Positions 5,032-11,553 of a DNA stretch of 11,553 bases are shown here, one piece after another. Numbering within the stretch: position 1 is the stretch's first letter; each line of letters starts with the position of its first letter. The stretch comes from Lachnospiraceae bacterium (lineage in GTDB: Bacteria > Bacillota > Clostridia > Lachnospirales > Lachnospiraceae). Under the pieces are notes generated by a model. That model was not told the origin of the DNA and searched no databases. It worked only from the letters and a program-made list of their open reading frames with translations. The position numbers and the translations under genes are program-made. Where the stretch lies: the NCBI GenBank assembly GCA_900757195.1, contig CAAEMZ010000055.1:1-11553 (forward strand), in the 5' to 3' direction.

Positions 5032-5772
5032 TCAGCTCATCCGGTCAATTTCTTTTTTCAGCCGAATCATGATTTTTTTCTCAAGCCGTGAAATATAGGA
5101 CTGGGAAATTCCGAGCAGATCTGCGACCTCTTTCTGGGTCCGCTCATGGCAGTCTCCCGAATTCAGGCCAAACCGCAGCCGGATAATCGTCTGTTCCCTT
5201 GGAGAAAGACGGTTGATGGCCTTATTTAACAGCATCCGGTCCACTTCGCCTTCGATGCCCTTATAGATCACATCCTCCTCTGTCCCGAGAATATCTGACA
5301 GAAGCAGCTCATTGCCGTCCCAGTCCACGTTCAGCGGTTCATCTATGGACACTTCCATCCGTATTTTATTATTCCGCCGCAGATACATTAAAATTTCATT
5401 TTCAATGCAGCGCGACGCATAGGTTGCCAGTTTGATATTTTTCTCCGGATTAAAGGAATTGATCGCCTTAATCAGACCAATTGTCCCTATGGAAATTAAA
5501 TCTTCCACACCGATTCCCGTATTATCAAATTTTCTCGCAATATAAACCACCAGCCTCAGGTTATGTTCGATCAGAACCTCCCGGCCGTCCTTCTCCCGTT
5601 CTGTGCCCAGCATACCGATGGCCTCTGCCTCCGCCTCATTTTCTAAGGGCACCGGAAGCACATCCGCACCTCCGATGTAAAATATGTCTCCGCCGTTTTG
5701 TCGGATGACCTTTCTCTGACTGCGGCGCGCCGCATAGCGAAATTTCCCCGGTAATGTTGCACTACCCACCAT
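5032..5772 (-). CDS. sigE: Mother-cell sigma factor pro-SigE
   Basis: This 246-residue protein is pro-sigmaE, the early mother-cell sporulation sigma factor. The mature part starts at FYIGGADVLPVPL (31-43). Region 2 reads HNLRLVVYIARKFDN, EDLISIGTIGLIKAINSF and KLATYASRCIENEILMYLRR. The segment EVSIDEPLNVDWDGNELLLS is typical of sigmaE, and region 4.2 is TQKEVADLLGISQSYISRLE. The ATG at 5772 is chosen because AAGGAG lies 6 bases upstream; the in-frame GTG at 5790 would overlap that site. It follows spoIIGA closely in one operon. The pro-sequence (about residues 1-30) is odd: Bacillus has a hydrophobic amphipathic LWYKLLMKLGL-like helix, whereas here residues 10-24 hold seven Lys/Arg and few hydrophobics. 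The cleavage neighbourhood (GGDIFYIGG) is otherwise normal. Confidence 0.95.
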   Translation of the reverse strand: MVGSATLPGKFRYAARRSQRKVIRQNGGDIFYIGGADVLPVPLENEAEAEAIGMLGTEREKDGREVLIEHNLRLVVYIARKFDNTGIGVEDLISIGTIGLIKAINSFNPEKNIKLATYASRCIENEILMYLRRNNKIRMEVSIDEPLNVDWDGNELLLSDILGTEEDVIYKGIEGEVDRMLLNKAINRLSPREQTIIRLRFGLNSGDCHERTQKEVADLLGISQSYISRLEKKIMIRLKKEIDRMS

Positions 5773-5793
5773 AATTAACTCCTTCCGCACACA

Positions 5794-6309
5794 CTACTTT
5801 TTCAGAATATCCGGATGCACAATTGCATGGATTTTATTGTTTCTGCTGATTTTTCCAGGGTATATTCCAACAATGGCTCCACTCTGAATATGTTTTCCCT
5901 GCCGGTTTCTAAAAACCAGTTTATCCGCAGTAATTCCAGGCAGCACACCATGGGCCTTTCCGATCGAATGATAGGGAATCGCGCAAAAGCCGGAATCCAG
6001 GCCTCTGCCCTGCAGGCAGGCCTTCAGGCTTCCATACTCTACGAGACAGACCGGTTTCCCGCTGAAAGGCTCATAGAGGCAGTTTCCCGTATCCAAAAGG
6101 GCATTGATACAGACTTTATATCCATTCAGGTGTATCTGAAGATTTCCAGTGTAACTTTCCGTTAAATATTCCTTTGCAAAATGGGTGTGGTAGAAAACGA
6201 TTGGGCACAGACTTCCGATCAGAAAAAAGCACCCGTATAAAAGAATCTGGTGGTGAACAGATTTTATCGGATTTGATTGTGAACAAGAACGTGCGATTCG
6301 ATTAAACAA
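5794..6309 (-). CDS. spoIIGA: SpoIIGA, protease domain with truncated membrane part
   Basis: The 171-residue product matches the C-terminal half of SpoIIGA, the membrane aspartic protease that cleaves pro-sigmaE. The active-site motif is LLDTGN (71-76, Asp73), followed by LYEPFSGKPVCLVEY, the segment FCAIPYHSIGKAHGVLPGI, and a family-typical end, IVGIYPGKIS...HAIVHPDIL. SpoIIGA is normally about 300 residues with five N-terminal membrane helices; here there is one (about residues 21-40). The 186-bp gap to ftsZ is filled by a terminator and promoter, so the missing roughly 130 residues cannot be there. The start shown, TTG at 6309, lies 27 bases from the only good ribosome binding site (GGAGG at 6341-6337), and no ATG, GTG or TTG occurs at normal spacing. 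It is either a deletion remnant or an unusually short form. The stop lies 21 bases before the sigE start. Confidence 0.8.
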   Translation of the reverse strand: MFNRIARSCSQSNPIKSVHHQILLYGCFFLIGSLCPIVFYHTHFAKEYLTESYTGNLQIHLNGYKVCINALLDTGNCLYEPFSGKPVCLVEYGSLKACLQGRGLDSGFCAIPYHSIGKAHGVLPGITADKLVFRNRQGKHIQSGAIVGIYPGKISRNNKIHAIVHPDILKK

Positions 6310-6336
6310 GTGGTTATCAATAACGGCTTAAAATCA

Positions 6337-6343
6337 CCTCCCG
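6337..6343 (-). promoter_or_regulatory. Strong ribosome binding site without a correctly spaced start
   Basis: GGGAGGTGAT on the minus strand (from 6342) is close to a perfect complement of the 16S rRNA 3' end. At 5-12 bases downstream the sequence is TTTTAAGCCGTTA, which contains no ATG, GTG or TTG. The nearest starts are a TTG at 6320 (an 18-codon frame that soon stops), an ATT at 6321 in the SpoIIGA frame and the TTG at 6309. This is what a deletion beginning at the original start codon would leave behind. Confidence 0.6.
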
Positions 6344-6358
6344 AAAATGATTAGCCTT

Positions 6359-6392
6359 ATTATACATCATCCGAAGAAAATATTTTGTCAAA
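6359..6392 (-). promoter_or_regulatory. Spo0A-type spoIIG promoter
   Basis: On the minus strand TTGACA (6391-6386) and TATAAT (6364-6359) are both perfect but 21 bp apart, too far for ordinary sigmaA use. The Bacillus spoIIG promoter has the same design, with about 22 bp and activation by phosphorylated Spo0A. TTTGACA (6392-6386), on the -35, is one mismatch from an inverted 0A box (TTCGACA). A second box-like TGTTGAA (6434-6428), one mismatch from TGTCGAA, lies about 80 bp before the predicted start near 6352. This is strong architectural support for Spo0A~P control of spoIIGA-sigE. Confidence 0.75.
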
Positions 6393-6433
6393 CGGTTGTC
6401 CGGATTCCATAGAATCTTTCCTGTCTTTTCAAC

Positions 6434-6472
6434 AAAAAGCCCGAACCGGCTGTAAATCAGCGGTTCGGGCTT
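6434..6472 (-). terminator. Intrinsic terminator of ftsZ
   Basis: The arms AAGCCCGAACC (6437-6447) and GGTTCGGGCTT (6462-6472) pair perfectly over 11 bp, and an inner GCTG/CAGC pairing closes a 5-nt loop with a single bulged base. On the minus strand the stem is followed by a short T run and TTGTTG. It begins 23 bases after the ftsZ stop, separates ftsZ from the sporulation operon, and overlaps the upstream 0A-like box region. Confidence 0.92.
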
Positions 6473-6495
6473 AATTTTAAAAACTGTTCTATCAA

Positions 6496-7623
6496 TTATT
6501 TCTTCTGTAAGAAGCTTGGAATCTGAATCGTGCTTGTTCCGACAGTCGCTTCTCTCTTTGTGATCGGCGCCTGATGTACAGGAGCAGATGTTTTAAATGT
6601 GGAAGCTGTGCTGTTGAATGAAGGACGTTCATTTGCCTTTTTCATAAATGTGGATGTCTGTCCGGCACTTTCCTGAGTTTCAAGTCCTGTAGCGATAACC
6701 GTAATGGAACAGGAATCCGGTGTGCTTTCATCATACATCGCACCAAAGATGATATTTGCAGATTCGCCGGCAAGTTCTTCAACGTACATTGCCGCTTCAT
6801 TTGCTTCAATAAGACCGATATCACCGGAAATGTTGATAACGATATCTGTAGCGCCTTCAATCGTTGTTTCCAGAAGCGGGCTGGTTGTTGCCTGTTTCAC
6901 AGCATCCAGAGCCTTGTCATCGCCATGGCCTTCGCCGATACCGATATGTGCAATACCCTTATCCTTCATAACGGTCTGGATATCCGCAAAGTCAAGGTTA
7001 ATCAGTCCAGGAACATTAATCAGGTCTGTGATGCCCTGAACACCCTGCTGTAATACTTCGTCAGCCTTCTTCAGAGCTTCCGGCATAGATGTCCGGCGGT
7101 CAACGATTTCAAGCAATTTATCGTTTGGAATAATAATTAAAGTATCCACATTTTCTTTCAGGTTTTCAATACCGGAAATGGCGTTGACCATTCTCTGTTT
7201 TGCTTCAAAACGGAAAGGTTTTGTAACAACACCAACGGTCAGACATCCAAGACTCTTGGCAATGCCTGCAACAACAGGTGCCGCACCGGTTCCGGTTCCG
7301 CCGCCCATACCACAGGTAACGAATACCATATCTGCGCCTTTGATCAATTCTGTCAGTTCTTCAACACTTTCCTCTGCAGCCTTCGCACCAACTTCAGGTT
7401 TTGCTCCGGCACCCAGTCCTTTTGTCAGCTTTTCTCCGATCTGAACCAACTGGTTTGCTTTACACAACTGTAAAGCCTGTCTATCTGTATTTACACCGAT
7501 GAATTCTACACCGACAATATTTTCTTCAATCATTCGGTTTACTGCATTATTTCCGGCTCCGCCGACACCAATAACGAGTATTTTAGCTGCTGCATCCATT
7601 TCGTTTGTTTTTATCTCAAGCAA
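6496..7623 (-). CDS. ftsZ: Cell division protein FtsZ
   Basis: This 375-residue tubulin-like GTPase polymerises into the Z-ring. The nucleotide-binding start is ILVIGVGGAGNNAVNRM (15-31). The tubulin signature is GGGTGTG (107-113), and the T7 synergy segment is VPGLINLDFAD (204-214), with the catalytic aspartates there. A variable linker runs from about 318 to 360. The C-terminal peptide IQIPSFLQKK fits the conserved tail that binds FtsA, SepF and similar partners. The start is a TTG at 7623: AAAGGAGG lies 7 bases before it, and the next in-frame ATG (codon 9) has no such site. No ftsA lies upstream, as expected in Clostridia, where ftsQ precedes ftsZ directly. It has its own promoter and a strong terminator, so it can be transcribed alone. 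Confidence 0.98.
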   Translation of the reverse strand: MLEIKTNEMDAAAKILVIGVGGAGNNAVNRMIEENIVGVEFIGVNTDRQALQLCKANQLVQIGEKLTKGLGAGAKPEVGAKAAEESVEELTELIKGADMVFVTCGMGGGTGTGAAPVVAGIAKSLGCLTVGVVTKPFRFEAKQRMVNAISGIENLKENVDTLIIIPNDKLLEIVDRRTSMPEALKKADEVLQQGVQGITDLINVPGLINLDFADIQTVMKDKGIAHIGIGEGHGDDKALDAVKQATTSPLLETTIEGATDIVINISGDIGLIEANEAAMYVEELAGESANIIFGAMYDESTPDSCSITVIATGLETQESAGQTSTFMKKANERPSFNSTASTFKTSAPVHQAPITKREATVGTSTIQIPSFLQKK

Positions 7624-7680
7624 GGTAGTTCCTCCTTTAATATTAATATCAATATTTTTTAATCAACACTATCATCTTAT

Positions 7681-7709
7681 ATAATATAGTTTTTCTGAAA
7701 AATAATCAA
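7681..7709 (-). promoter_or_regulatory. Promoter of ftsZ
   Basis: On the minus strand TTGATT (7709-7704) and TATTAT (7686-7681) are spaced by exactly 17 bp, directly after the ftsQ stop. The predicted start near 7674 leaves a roughly 50-base A+T-rich leader containing the repeats TAATATTAATAT and AATATT before the ribosome binding site. It would allow ftsZ expression independent of the upstream wall-synthesis genes. Confidence 0.7.
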
Positions 7710-7717
7710 CTGTTTCT

Positions 7718-8593
7718 TTAATTTTCTTTTGTAAAAATTATAGAATTTTTTGTCGAATCATAGTTTTCCAGATGCAAAACACCACAAATCTGTTCAGATT
7801 CTTCCATCTGCCGGAGTTCCGGCAGAATATTGGCTAATTCGGAGGTTTTTTCCTCCAGAAGCACAGGGGTTCCGAGAGCCGCCCGGATGTTGTCATTTAT
7901 ATAGACTGTAAAATGTTTATTTTCATCTATTTCTATCTTTTCTGCCGTGATTCCGTGATTCAAAAGCAGATGTCCAAGCTCCATAATTCCATGGCAGACA
8001 TTCTGATCCTCCATCGAAATCTGTGCCCCGATTTCCAGATTGCCCGTCTTTGCTCCCCGGATGACCGGAACCTTTTCCTTTTTTTCGGAGAGTGATTCCT
8101 GAATCACACCGCTGTCATCAAAATAAAAATACGTCTTCCCTTTTTTAAAGCACCCGAGAATATCCTTTTCACTGACTTCGATGCAGATCATATTCCGGTT
8201 TTCAATTTTTACATCGATACGGTCGATAAATGGTATATCCTTGACCTTATATCTGAAAAAGCGCAGATAGACAAACAGCGTATTCGGCGCGTCCTCCGGA
8301 AATCCCATCAGGGATTTAATCTCCTCAACGGTATAATTTTTATTACCGATGACCCGCACCTCTTCGAGGCGGAATCCGTAAATAATCCCTGCCAGCGCCA
8401 GCGTAATGACAACAAGAATCCCCGCAAATATTTTCAGTCCACGGTGATGCCGCCTTCTTCGGGGCTCCCTGTCGTCGTCCTCTTCCTCTGTATCCGGTTC
8501 CCATTCCTCGTTTTCCTCATATAATTCCTGTTCCATTTCTTCGAAATCTTCGAAGCCTTCAAATTCTTCATCCTGATAATAATCTTTACTCAC
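7718..8593 (-). CDS. ftsQ: Cell division protein FtsQ/DivIB
   Basis: This 291-residue bitopic membrane protein belongs to the divisome, where FtsQ/DivIB links with FtsL and FtsB/DivIC. Layout: a cytoplasmic tail (1-51), one membrane helix (about 53-73, LKIFAGILVVITLALAGIIY), then the extracellular POTRA domain opening with EEVRVIGNKNYTVEEI (about 77-145), and a beta domain to the end. The tail is remarkably acidic: 24 of its first 44 residues are Asp or Glu, followed by RRRRHHR, which fits the positive-inside rule. The GTG at 8593 has AGGTGG 7 bases before it. It starts 11 bases after the murA stop, so the two are surely in one operon. Sequence conservation in this family is low; the call rests on topology, the POTRA start and position between murA and ftsZ. 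Confidence 0.9.
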   Translation of the reverse strand: MSKDYYQDEEFEGFEDFEEMEQELYEENEEWEPDTEEEDDDREPRRRRHHRGLKIFAGILVVITLALAGIIYGFRLEEVRVIGNKNYTVEEIKSLMGFPEDAPNTLFVYLRFFRYKVKDIPFIDRIDVKIENRNMICIEVSEKDILGCFKKGKTYFYFDDSGVIQESLSEKKEKVPVIRGAKTGNLEIGAQISMEDQNVCHGIMELGHLLLNHGITAEKIEIDENKHFTVYINDNIRAALGTPVLLEEKTSELANILPELRQMEESEQICGVLHLENYDSTKNSIIFTKEN

Positions 8594-8604
8594 AGTACAT
8601 CCAC

Positions 8605-9861
8605 CTATTTTCCACTAATCTCAATACGTGCGCCAAGCTGTATCAAATCTTTGCATATATCCTGATAACCACGTTCTACAAAGATGGAGTTTTCTACGAT
8701 CGTATCACCTTCCGCCATCAGGCCTGCAATTACAAGTGCCGCCCCGCCCCTCAGATCCCATGCGGAAACCTGACAGCCTCTGAGTCCGGAAACGCCCGTA
8801 ATCACAGCGCTATTATTTTTTATTTTTATATCCGCACCCATTTTTTTCAGCTCATCGGCTGTCCGGAAACGGTTTTCAAAGATATGCTCATAAATTCTGC
8901 TTTCGCCCCGGGCCGTGCTCAGCACTGCCATCATCTGGGACTGCATATCTGTTGGAAACCCCGGAAATGGACGGGTATGAATATCCTCAACAGAAAGAAG
9001 CCTCCGGCAGGATTTCAGATAAATCCCCTTCGCCGTTCTTCGGACCTCACAGCCCATGGCTTCACATATATGAAGCAGGCAGCCGATATCCTGCACCGCT
9101 TCATCCATCAGTTCAATCTCTCCTCCGGCACCTGCTGCCGCCAGAAGATAGGTTCCGGCAACGATCCGGTCCGGCATCACCCGGTACCGGGCATCCCGCA
9201 GAGGCATTTTCCCGAGAATACCGATTTTTTCGGTTCCCGCACCGTAAACCGTCACTCCCATGGCCTCCAGAAATCCGGCCAGATCCCTGACCTCCGGTTC
9301 CCGGGCTGCATTGTGGATCCAGGTAATACCATCGGCCATAACGGCGGCCATCATCAGATTCTCCGTCGCCCCCACACTCGGATAGGGCAGAAAAATCCTT
9401 GCGCCTTTCAGCCCATCGGTTTTACAGTGAATCGCCCCGTCATACTCCTGAATATGTACACCCATTTGCTTCAGGGCGTCCAGATGGATATCCACCGGCC
9501 GTGCGCCAATCGTACAGCCGCCCGGATAATCTAACACCACATGGCGGCAGCGTCCGAGCAGCGCGCCTAAAAATAAAATCGAAGAACGCATTTTTCCAAC
9601 ACATTCTCTGGAGAGATTTTCCATTTCAATCCGGGCTGCGTCAATCTGCAGCCGGTCTTCCTGCCATGAAATCTGACAGCCGATGCTGCGCAGAATTTCA
9701 AGCATGTATCTTACATCCAGAATATCCGGGCACCCCCGGATAACGGTGACTCCCTGATGCAGAACTGCCGCCGCAATTACCGGCAGAGCCGCATTTTTAG
9801 AGCCCTGAACCACTAACTGCCCTTCCAGCGTTTTTCCGCCGGATATCAAAAAGGATGTCAC
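8605..9861 (-). CDS. murA: UDP-GlcNAc 1-carboxyvinyltransferase MurA
   Basis: This 418-residue cytoplasmic enzyme transfers enolpyruvate from PEP to UDP-N-acetylglucosamine, the first committed step of peptidoglycan synthesis and the target of fosfomycin. The substrate-binding Lys-Asn pair is at 22-23 (QGSKNAALPV). The catalytic loop is YPGGCTIGARPVDIHL, with Cys116; cysteine rather than aspartate predicts fosfomycin sensitivity. Other family segments are VGKMRSSILFLGALL (88-102), PDRIVAGTYLLAAA and FPTDMQSQMMAV. Length is normal. The GTG at 9861 is chosen because GGAGG lies 8 bases upstream; the ATG two bases earlier is out of frame and runs straight into TGA. It follows ftsW by 62 bp and precedes ftsQ by 11. 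Firmicutes often have two MurA copies; whether this is the major one cannot be told here. Confidence 0.97.
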   Translation of the reverse strand: MTSFLISGGKTLEGQLVVQGSKNAALPVIAAAVLHQGVTVIRGCPDILDVRYMLEILRSIGCQISWQEDRLQIDAARIEMENLSRECVGKMRSSILFLGALLGRCRHVVLDYPGGCTIGARPVDIHLDALKQMGVHIQEYDGAIHCKTDGLKGARIFLPYPSVGATENLMMAAVMADGITWIHNAAREPEVRDLAGFLEAMGVTVYGAGTEKIGILGKMPLRDARYRVMPDRIVAGTYLLAAAGAGGEIELMDEAVQDIGCLLHICEAMGCEVRRTAKGIYLKSCRRLLSVEDIHTRPFPGFPTDMQSQMMAVLSTARGESRIYEHIFENRFRTADELKKMGADIKIKNNSAVITGVSGLRGCQVSAWDLRGGAALVIAGLMAEGDTIVENSIFVERGYQDICKDLIQLGARIEISGK

Positions 9862-9923
9862 ATTGATTACCTCCGCACACAGACTATAACATATTCTATG
9901 CGGAAATTTTTTTTATGTTCCTG

Positions 9924-11060
9924 TCAGCGTTTGAATCGTATACTTCGCGAGACACTCAGCACAAGGCCCACTTCACACAGAATAATGGCAACCGATGTTC
10001 CGCCGTAGCTGATAAACGGCAGCGGAATCCCCGTATTCGGCAGCGTATTCGTCACAACGCCGATATTAATAATGACCTGAAGGCCAATCTGGGCCATAAC
10101 GCCCACAACCATCAAAGCGCCGTATAAATCCGGTGCATTATTGGCAATAATCATACACCGCCACAGCAATAAAAGAAACAGTAAAATAATGGCAATGGCC
10201 CCAAACAATCCGAGTTCCTCACAGATAATCGAAAAAATCATATCATTGTGGGCCTCCGGCACATAGGAAAGCTTCTGAACGCTGCGCCCAAGCCCCTTTC
10301 CGAAAACACCGCCGGAGCCGATGGCATACAGCGCCTGACGGGTCTGATAACCATATTCCGAGGTTTCCACATTCAGCCAGGCTTCAATCCGGTTCATCCG
10401 GTATGCGGCAACCTTCAGGAAAATGAGCATGACCGCCACTCCGGCGCCCACAACACCGCCAAAAATCTTATACTGGCTGCTGGCAACAAAAATAATAATA
10501 AAAGAAATTCCGAGAAGGATAATACCTGTACTCAGGTTGGATACGGTAACCAGAAGAATCATCGGCAGCGCCAATGCAAAGCATTTGACTACGCCCCTCC
10601 AGTTTTTCAGGCGTTTCACCGACCGGCTGGCCACATGGGCGAGGAAAATAATCAGCACCGCCTTGGCGAGCTCCGAAGGCTGAAAACGGATTCCGGCAAT
10701 CTCAATCCACCGTTTCTGGCCATGGCTGGCCGCACCGTAAAGAAGAACCACCAGCAGCATGCCGTTCATAACCACGTAGGCCGGAAGGGTAAACCGTTTC
10801 CAGAAATGATATGGAATACGGCTGATAATCAGCATCCCCACCAGACCGGCGGAGGCGAGCATCCCCTGCCGCTTCAGATAATAAAAGGAATCCCCGTTGT
10901 TTGAAATCTGGGAATTATAAGCGCTGGTACTGTAAATCATCACAAGGCCGAAACAGACAAGAAAAATAACGATAAACAGCAGGCTGTAATCAAAATACTT
11001 TTCCGTCTTCAACCGGGTCTTATTCTTTTTTTCTTTAACAACTGCCATTTGCCGTTCCAT
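9924..11060 (-). CDS. ftsW: Peptidoglycan glycosyltransferase FtsW (SEDS family)
   Basis: This 378-residue polytopic protein of the SEDS family polymerises lipid II into glycan strands at the division septum with its partner class B PBP. About ten hydrophobic membrane segments follow a basic cytoplasmic start (VKEKKNKTRLKTEKYFDYS). Family marks are GLVMIYSTSAY near residue 38, KRWIEIAGIRFQPSELAK at about 116-133, YQTRQALYAIGSGGVFGKGL, PEAHNDMIFSIICEELG and the closing PNTGIPLPFISYGGTSV. The ATG at 11060 has GAGG 8 bases before it. It follows murD by 24 bp. A SpoVE paralogue with a sporulation role has the same fold and often the same position, so FtsW versus SpoVE cannot be separated from this sequence alone; the cluster favours the division role. 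murG, often next in this cluster, is not found after it. Confidence 0.93.
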   Translation of the reverse strand: MERQMAVVKEKKNKTRLKTEKYFDYSLLFIVIFLVCFGLVMIYSTSAYNSQISNNGDSFYYLKRQGMLASAGLVGMLIISRIPYHFWKRFTLPAYVVMNGMLLVVLLYGAASHGQKRWIEIAGIRFQPSELAKAVLIIFLAHVASRSVKRLKNWRGVVKCFALALPMILLVTVSNLSTGIILLGISFIIIFVASSQYKIFGGVVGAGVAVMLIFLKVAAYRMNRIEAWLNVETSEYGYQTRQALYAIGSGGVFGKGLGRSVQKLSYVPEAHNDMIFSIICEELGLFGAIAIILLFLLLLWRCMIIANNAPDLYGALMVVGVMAQIGLQVIINIGVVTNTLPNTGIPLPFISYGGTSVAIILCEVGLVLSVSRSIRFKR

Positions 11061-11084
11061 TTGTCACACCTCAGCTTTTCAATC

Positions 11085-11553
11085 TCAGTTTTCCAGTTTG
11101 CCCACATATTCTTTAAAAAGGCGTCCCCGCTGTTCATAGTTATCAAACATTCCCCAGCTCGCGCAGGCTGGTGAAAGAAGGACCGCATCGCCCTTCTGCG
11201 CTTTTTCTCCGCAGACTCTGACAGCCTCTTCAAGGCTTTCAGTCCGGATAATATTTTCAAATCCATGACGGCGGGCGCAGGCTTCAATTTTATCCGCCGT
11301 CGCTCCGAGCAGGACCAGATACCGTACTTTTCCGTCAAAAGCTTCAATCCATTCATCATAGGTACTGTCTTTGTCGTAACCGCCGCCGATCAAAAGGGTC
11401 GGACGCACCATCGCCTGAATGGCTTTGATCGCCGCATCCGGATTTGTTCCCTTGGAGTCATTATAGTAAGCAACACCACGTTTTTCGGTCACAAACTCAA
11501 TACGGTGTTCAACCCCCGTAAATGCCGTAATCGTTTTCCGGATGGTATCCATC
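11085..11553 (-). CDS. murD: UDP-MurNAc-Ala:D-Glu ligase MurD, C-terminal part
   Basis: The window cuts this gene; 155 C-terminal residues are visible and the frame runs open to the right edge. MurD adds D-glutamate to UDP-MurNAc-L-alanine using ATP in the cytoplasm. The fragment covers the end of the central domain and the third, Rossmann-like domain. It shows HRIEFVTEKRGVAYYNDSKG followed by TNPDA (the conserved DSKGTN motif), LLIGGGYDK, and LLSPACASWGMFDNYEQRG with F.EYV close to the end, all MurD hallmarks. The ATG at 11552 is internal, not a start. The stop at 11085 lies 24 bases before ftsW, so both are likely in the same division and cell-wall operon that continues to the right. Confidence 0.95.
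   Translation of the reverse strand, partial: MDTIRKTITAFTGVEHRIEFVTEKRGVAYYNDSKGTNPDAAIKAIQAMVRPTLLIGGGYDKDSTYDEWIEAFDGKVRYLVLLGATADKIEACARRHGFENIIRTESLEEAVRVCGEKAQKGDAVLLSPACASWGMFDNYEQRGRLFKEYVGKLEN

Noticed and set aside
6264..6320. Short frame from a TTG at 6320 as the true start of spoIIGA
   Set aside because: It is in a different frame from the protease domain, stops after 18 codons and lies 16 bases from the ribosome binding site.
8884..9534. Long open frame on the plus strand across murA
   Set aside because: It lies entirely antisense to murA, has no ribosome binding site and its product is rich in His, Pro and Arg as expected from a shadow frame.
10248..10904. Long open frame on the plus strand across ftsW
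   Set aside because: It is antisense to ftsW; the product is hydrophilic, Asn/His-rich and without family resemblance, typical of the complement of membrane-protein codons.

Overview
The window looks like a chromosomal segment of a spore-forming Firmicute, most likely a Clostridia member of the Lachnospiraceae type. The main evidence is the conserved order murD-ftsW-murA-ftsQ-ftsZ-spoIIGA-sigE-sigG ... ylmC-nrdR, almost all on the minus strand, with strong AGGAGG-type ribosome binding sites and T-rich intrinsic terminators. This placement is inferred from gene content and order only.

Reading in the direction of transcription (right to left): 11553-8605 holds the end of murD, ftsW and murA. 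ftsQ/divIB (8593-7718) and ftsZ (7623-6496) follow; ftsZ has its own promoter and ends at a strong terminator. This half makes peptidoglycan precursor, polymerises it at the septum and builds the Z-ring. Next comes the sporulation block. A promoter with the architecture of Spo0A-activated spoIIG (21-bp spacer, 0A-like box on the -35) drives spoIIGA and sigE, followed by sigG (4901-4122) with a candidate forespore-type promoter. SpoIIGA would activate pro-sigmaE in the mother cell, and sigmaG acts later in the forespore. Here spoIIGA encodes only one membrane segment plus the protease domain, its ribosome binding site has no start codon at the right distance, and the sigmaE pro-sequence is hydrophilic and basic.

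Between sigG and ylmC, where these genes are often close neighbours, lies a 3-kb metabolic insert (about 4100-1013). It contains an orphan EctB-type diaminobutyrate aminotransferase (minus strand), a eukaryotic-type HisA translationally coupled to an unrecognised 93-residue protein (the only plus-strand genes), and a YbaK-type Cys-tRNA(Pro) deacylase (minus strand). HisA and YbaK are divergent from an 89-bp region with nearly abutting -10 boxes.

The left end has ylmC (PRC-barrel sporulation protein), nrdR with its own near-consensus promoter, a strong terminator and, directly after its T-tract, what reads as the 5' end of a class C group II intron running off the window edge. The most interesting points are the intron placed behind the terminator, the truncated SpoIIGA with its altered pro-sigmaE, and the eukaryotic-type HisA/orphan EctB insert. 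No CRISPR array, tRNA, rRNA, transposase or phage gene was seen, and no gene-free stretch exceeds 300 bases.
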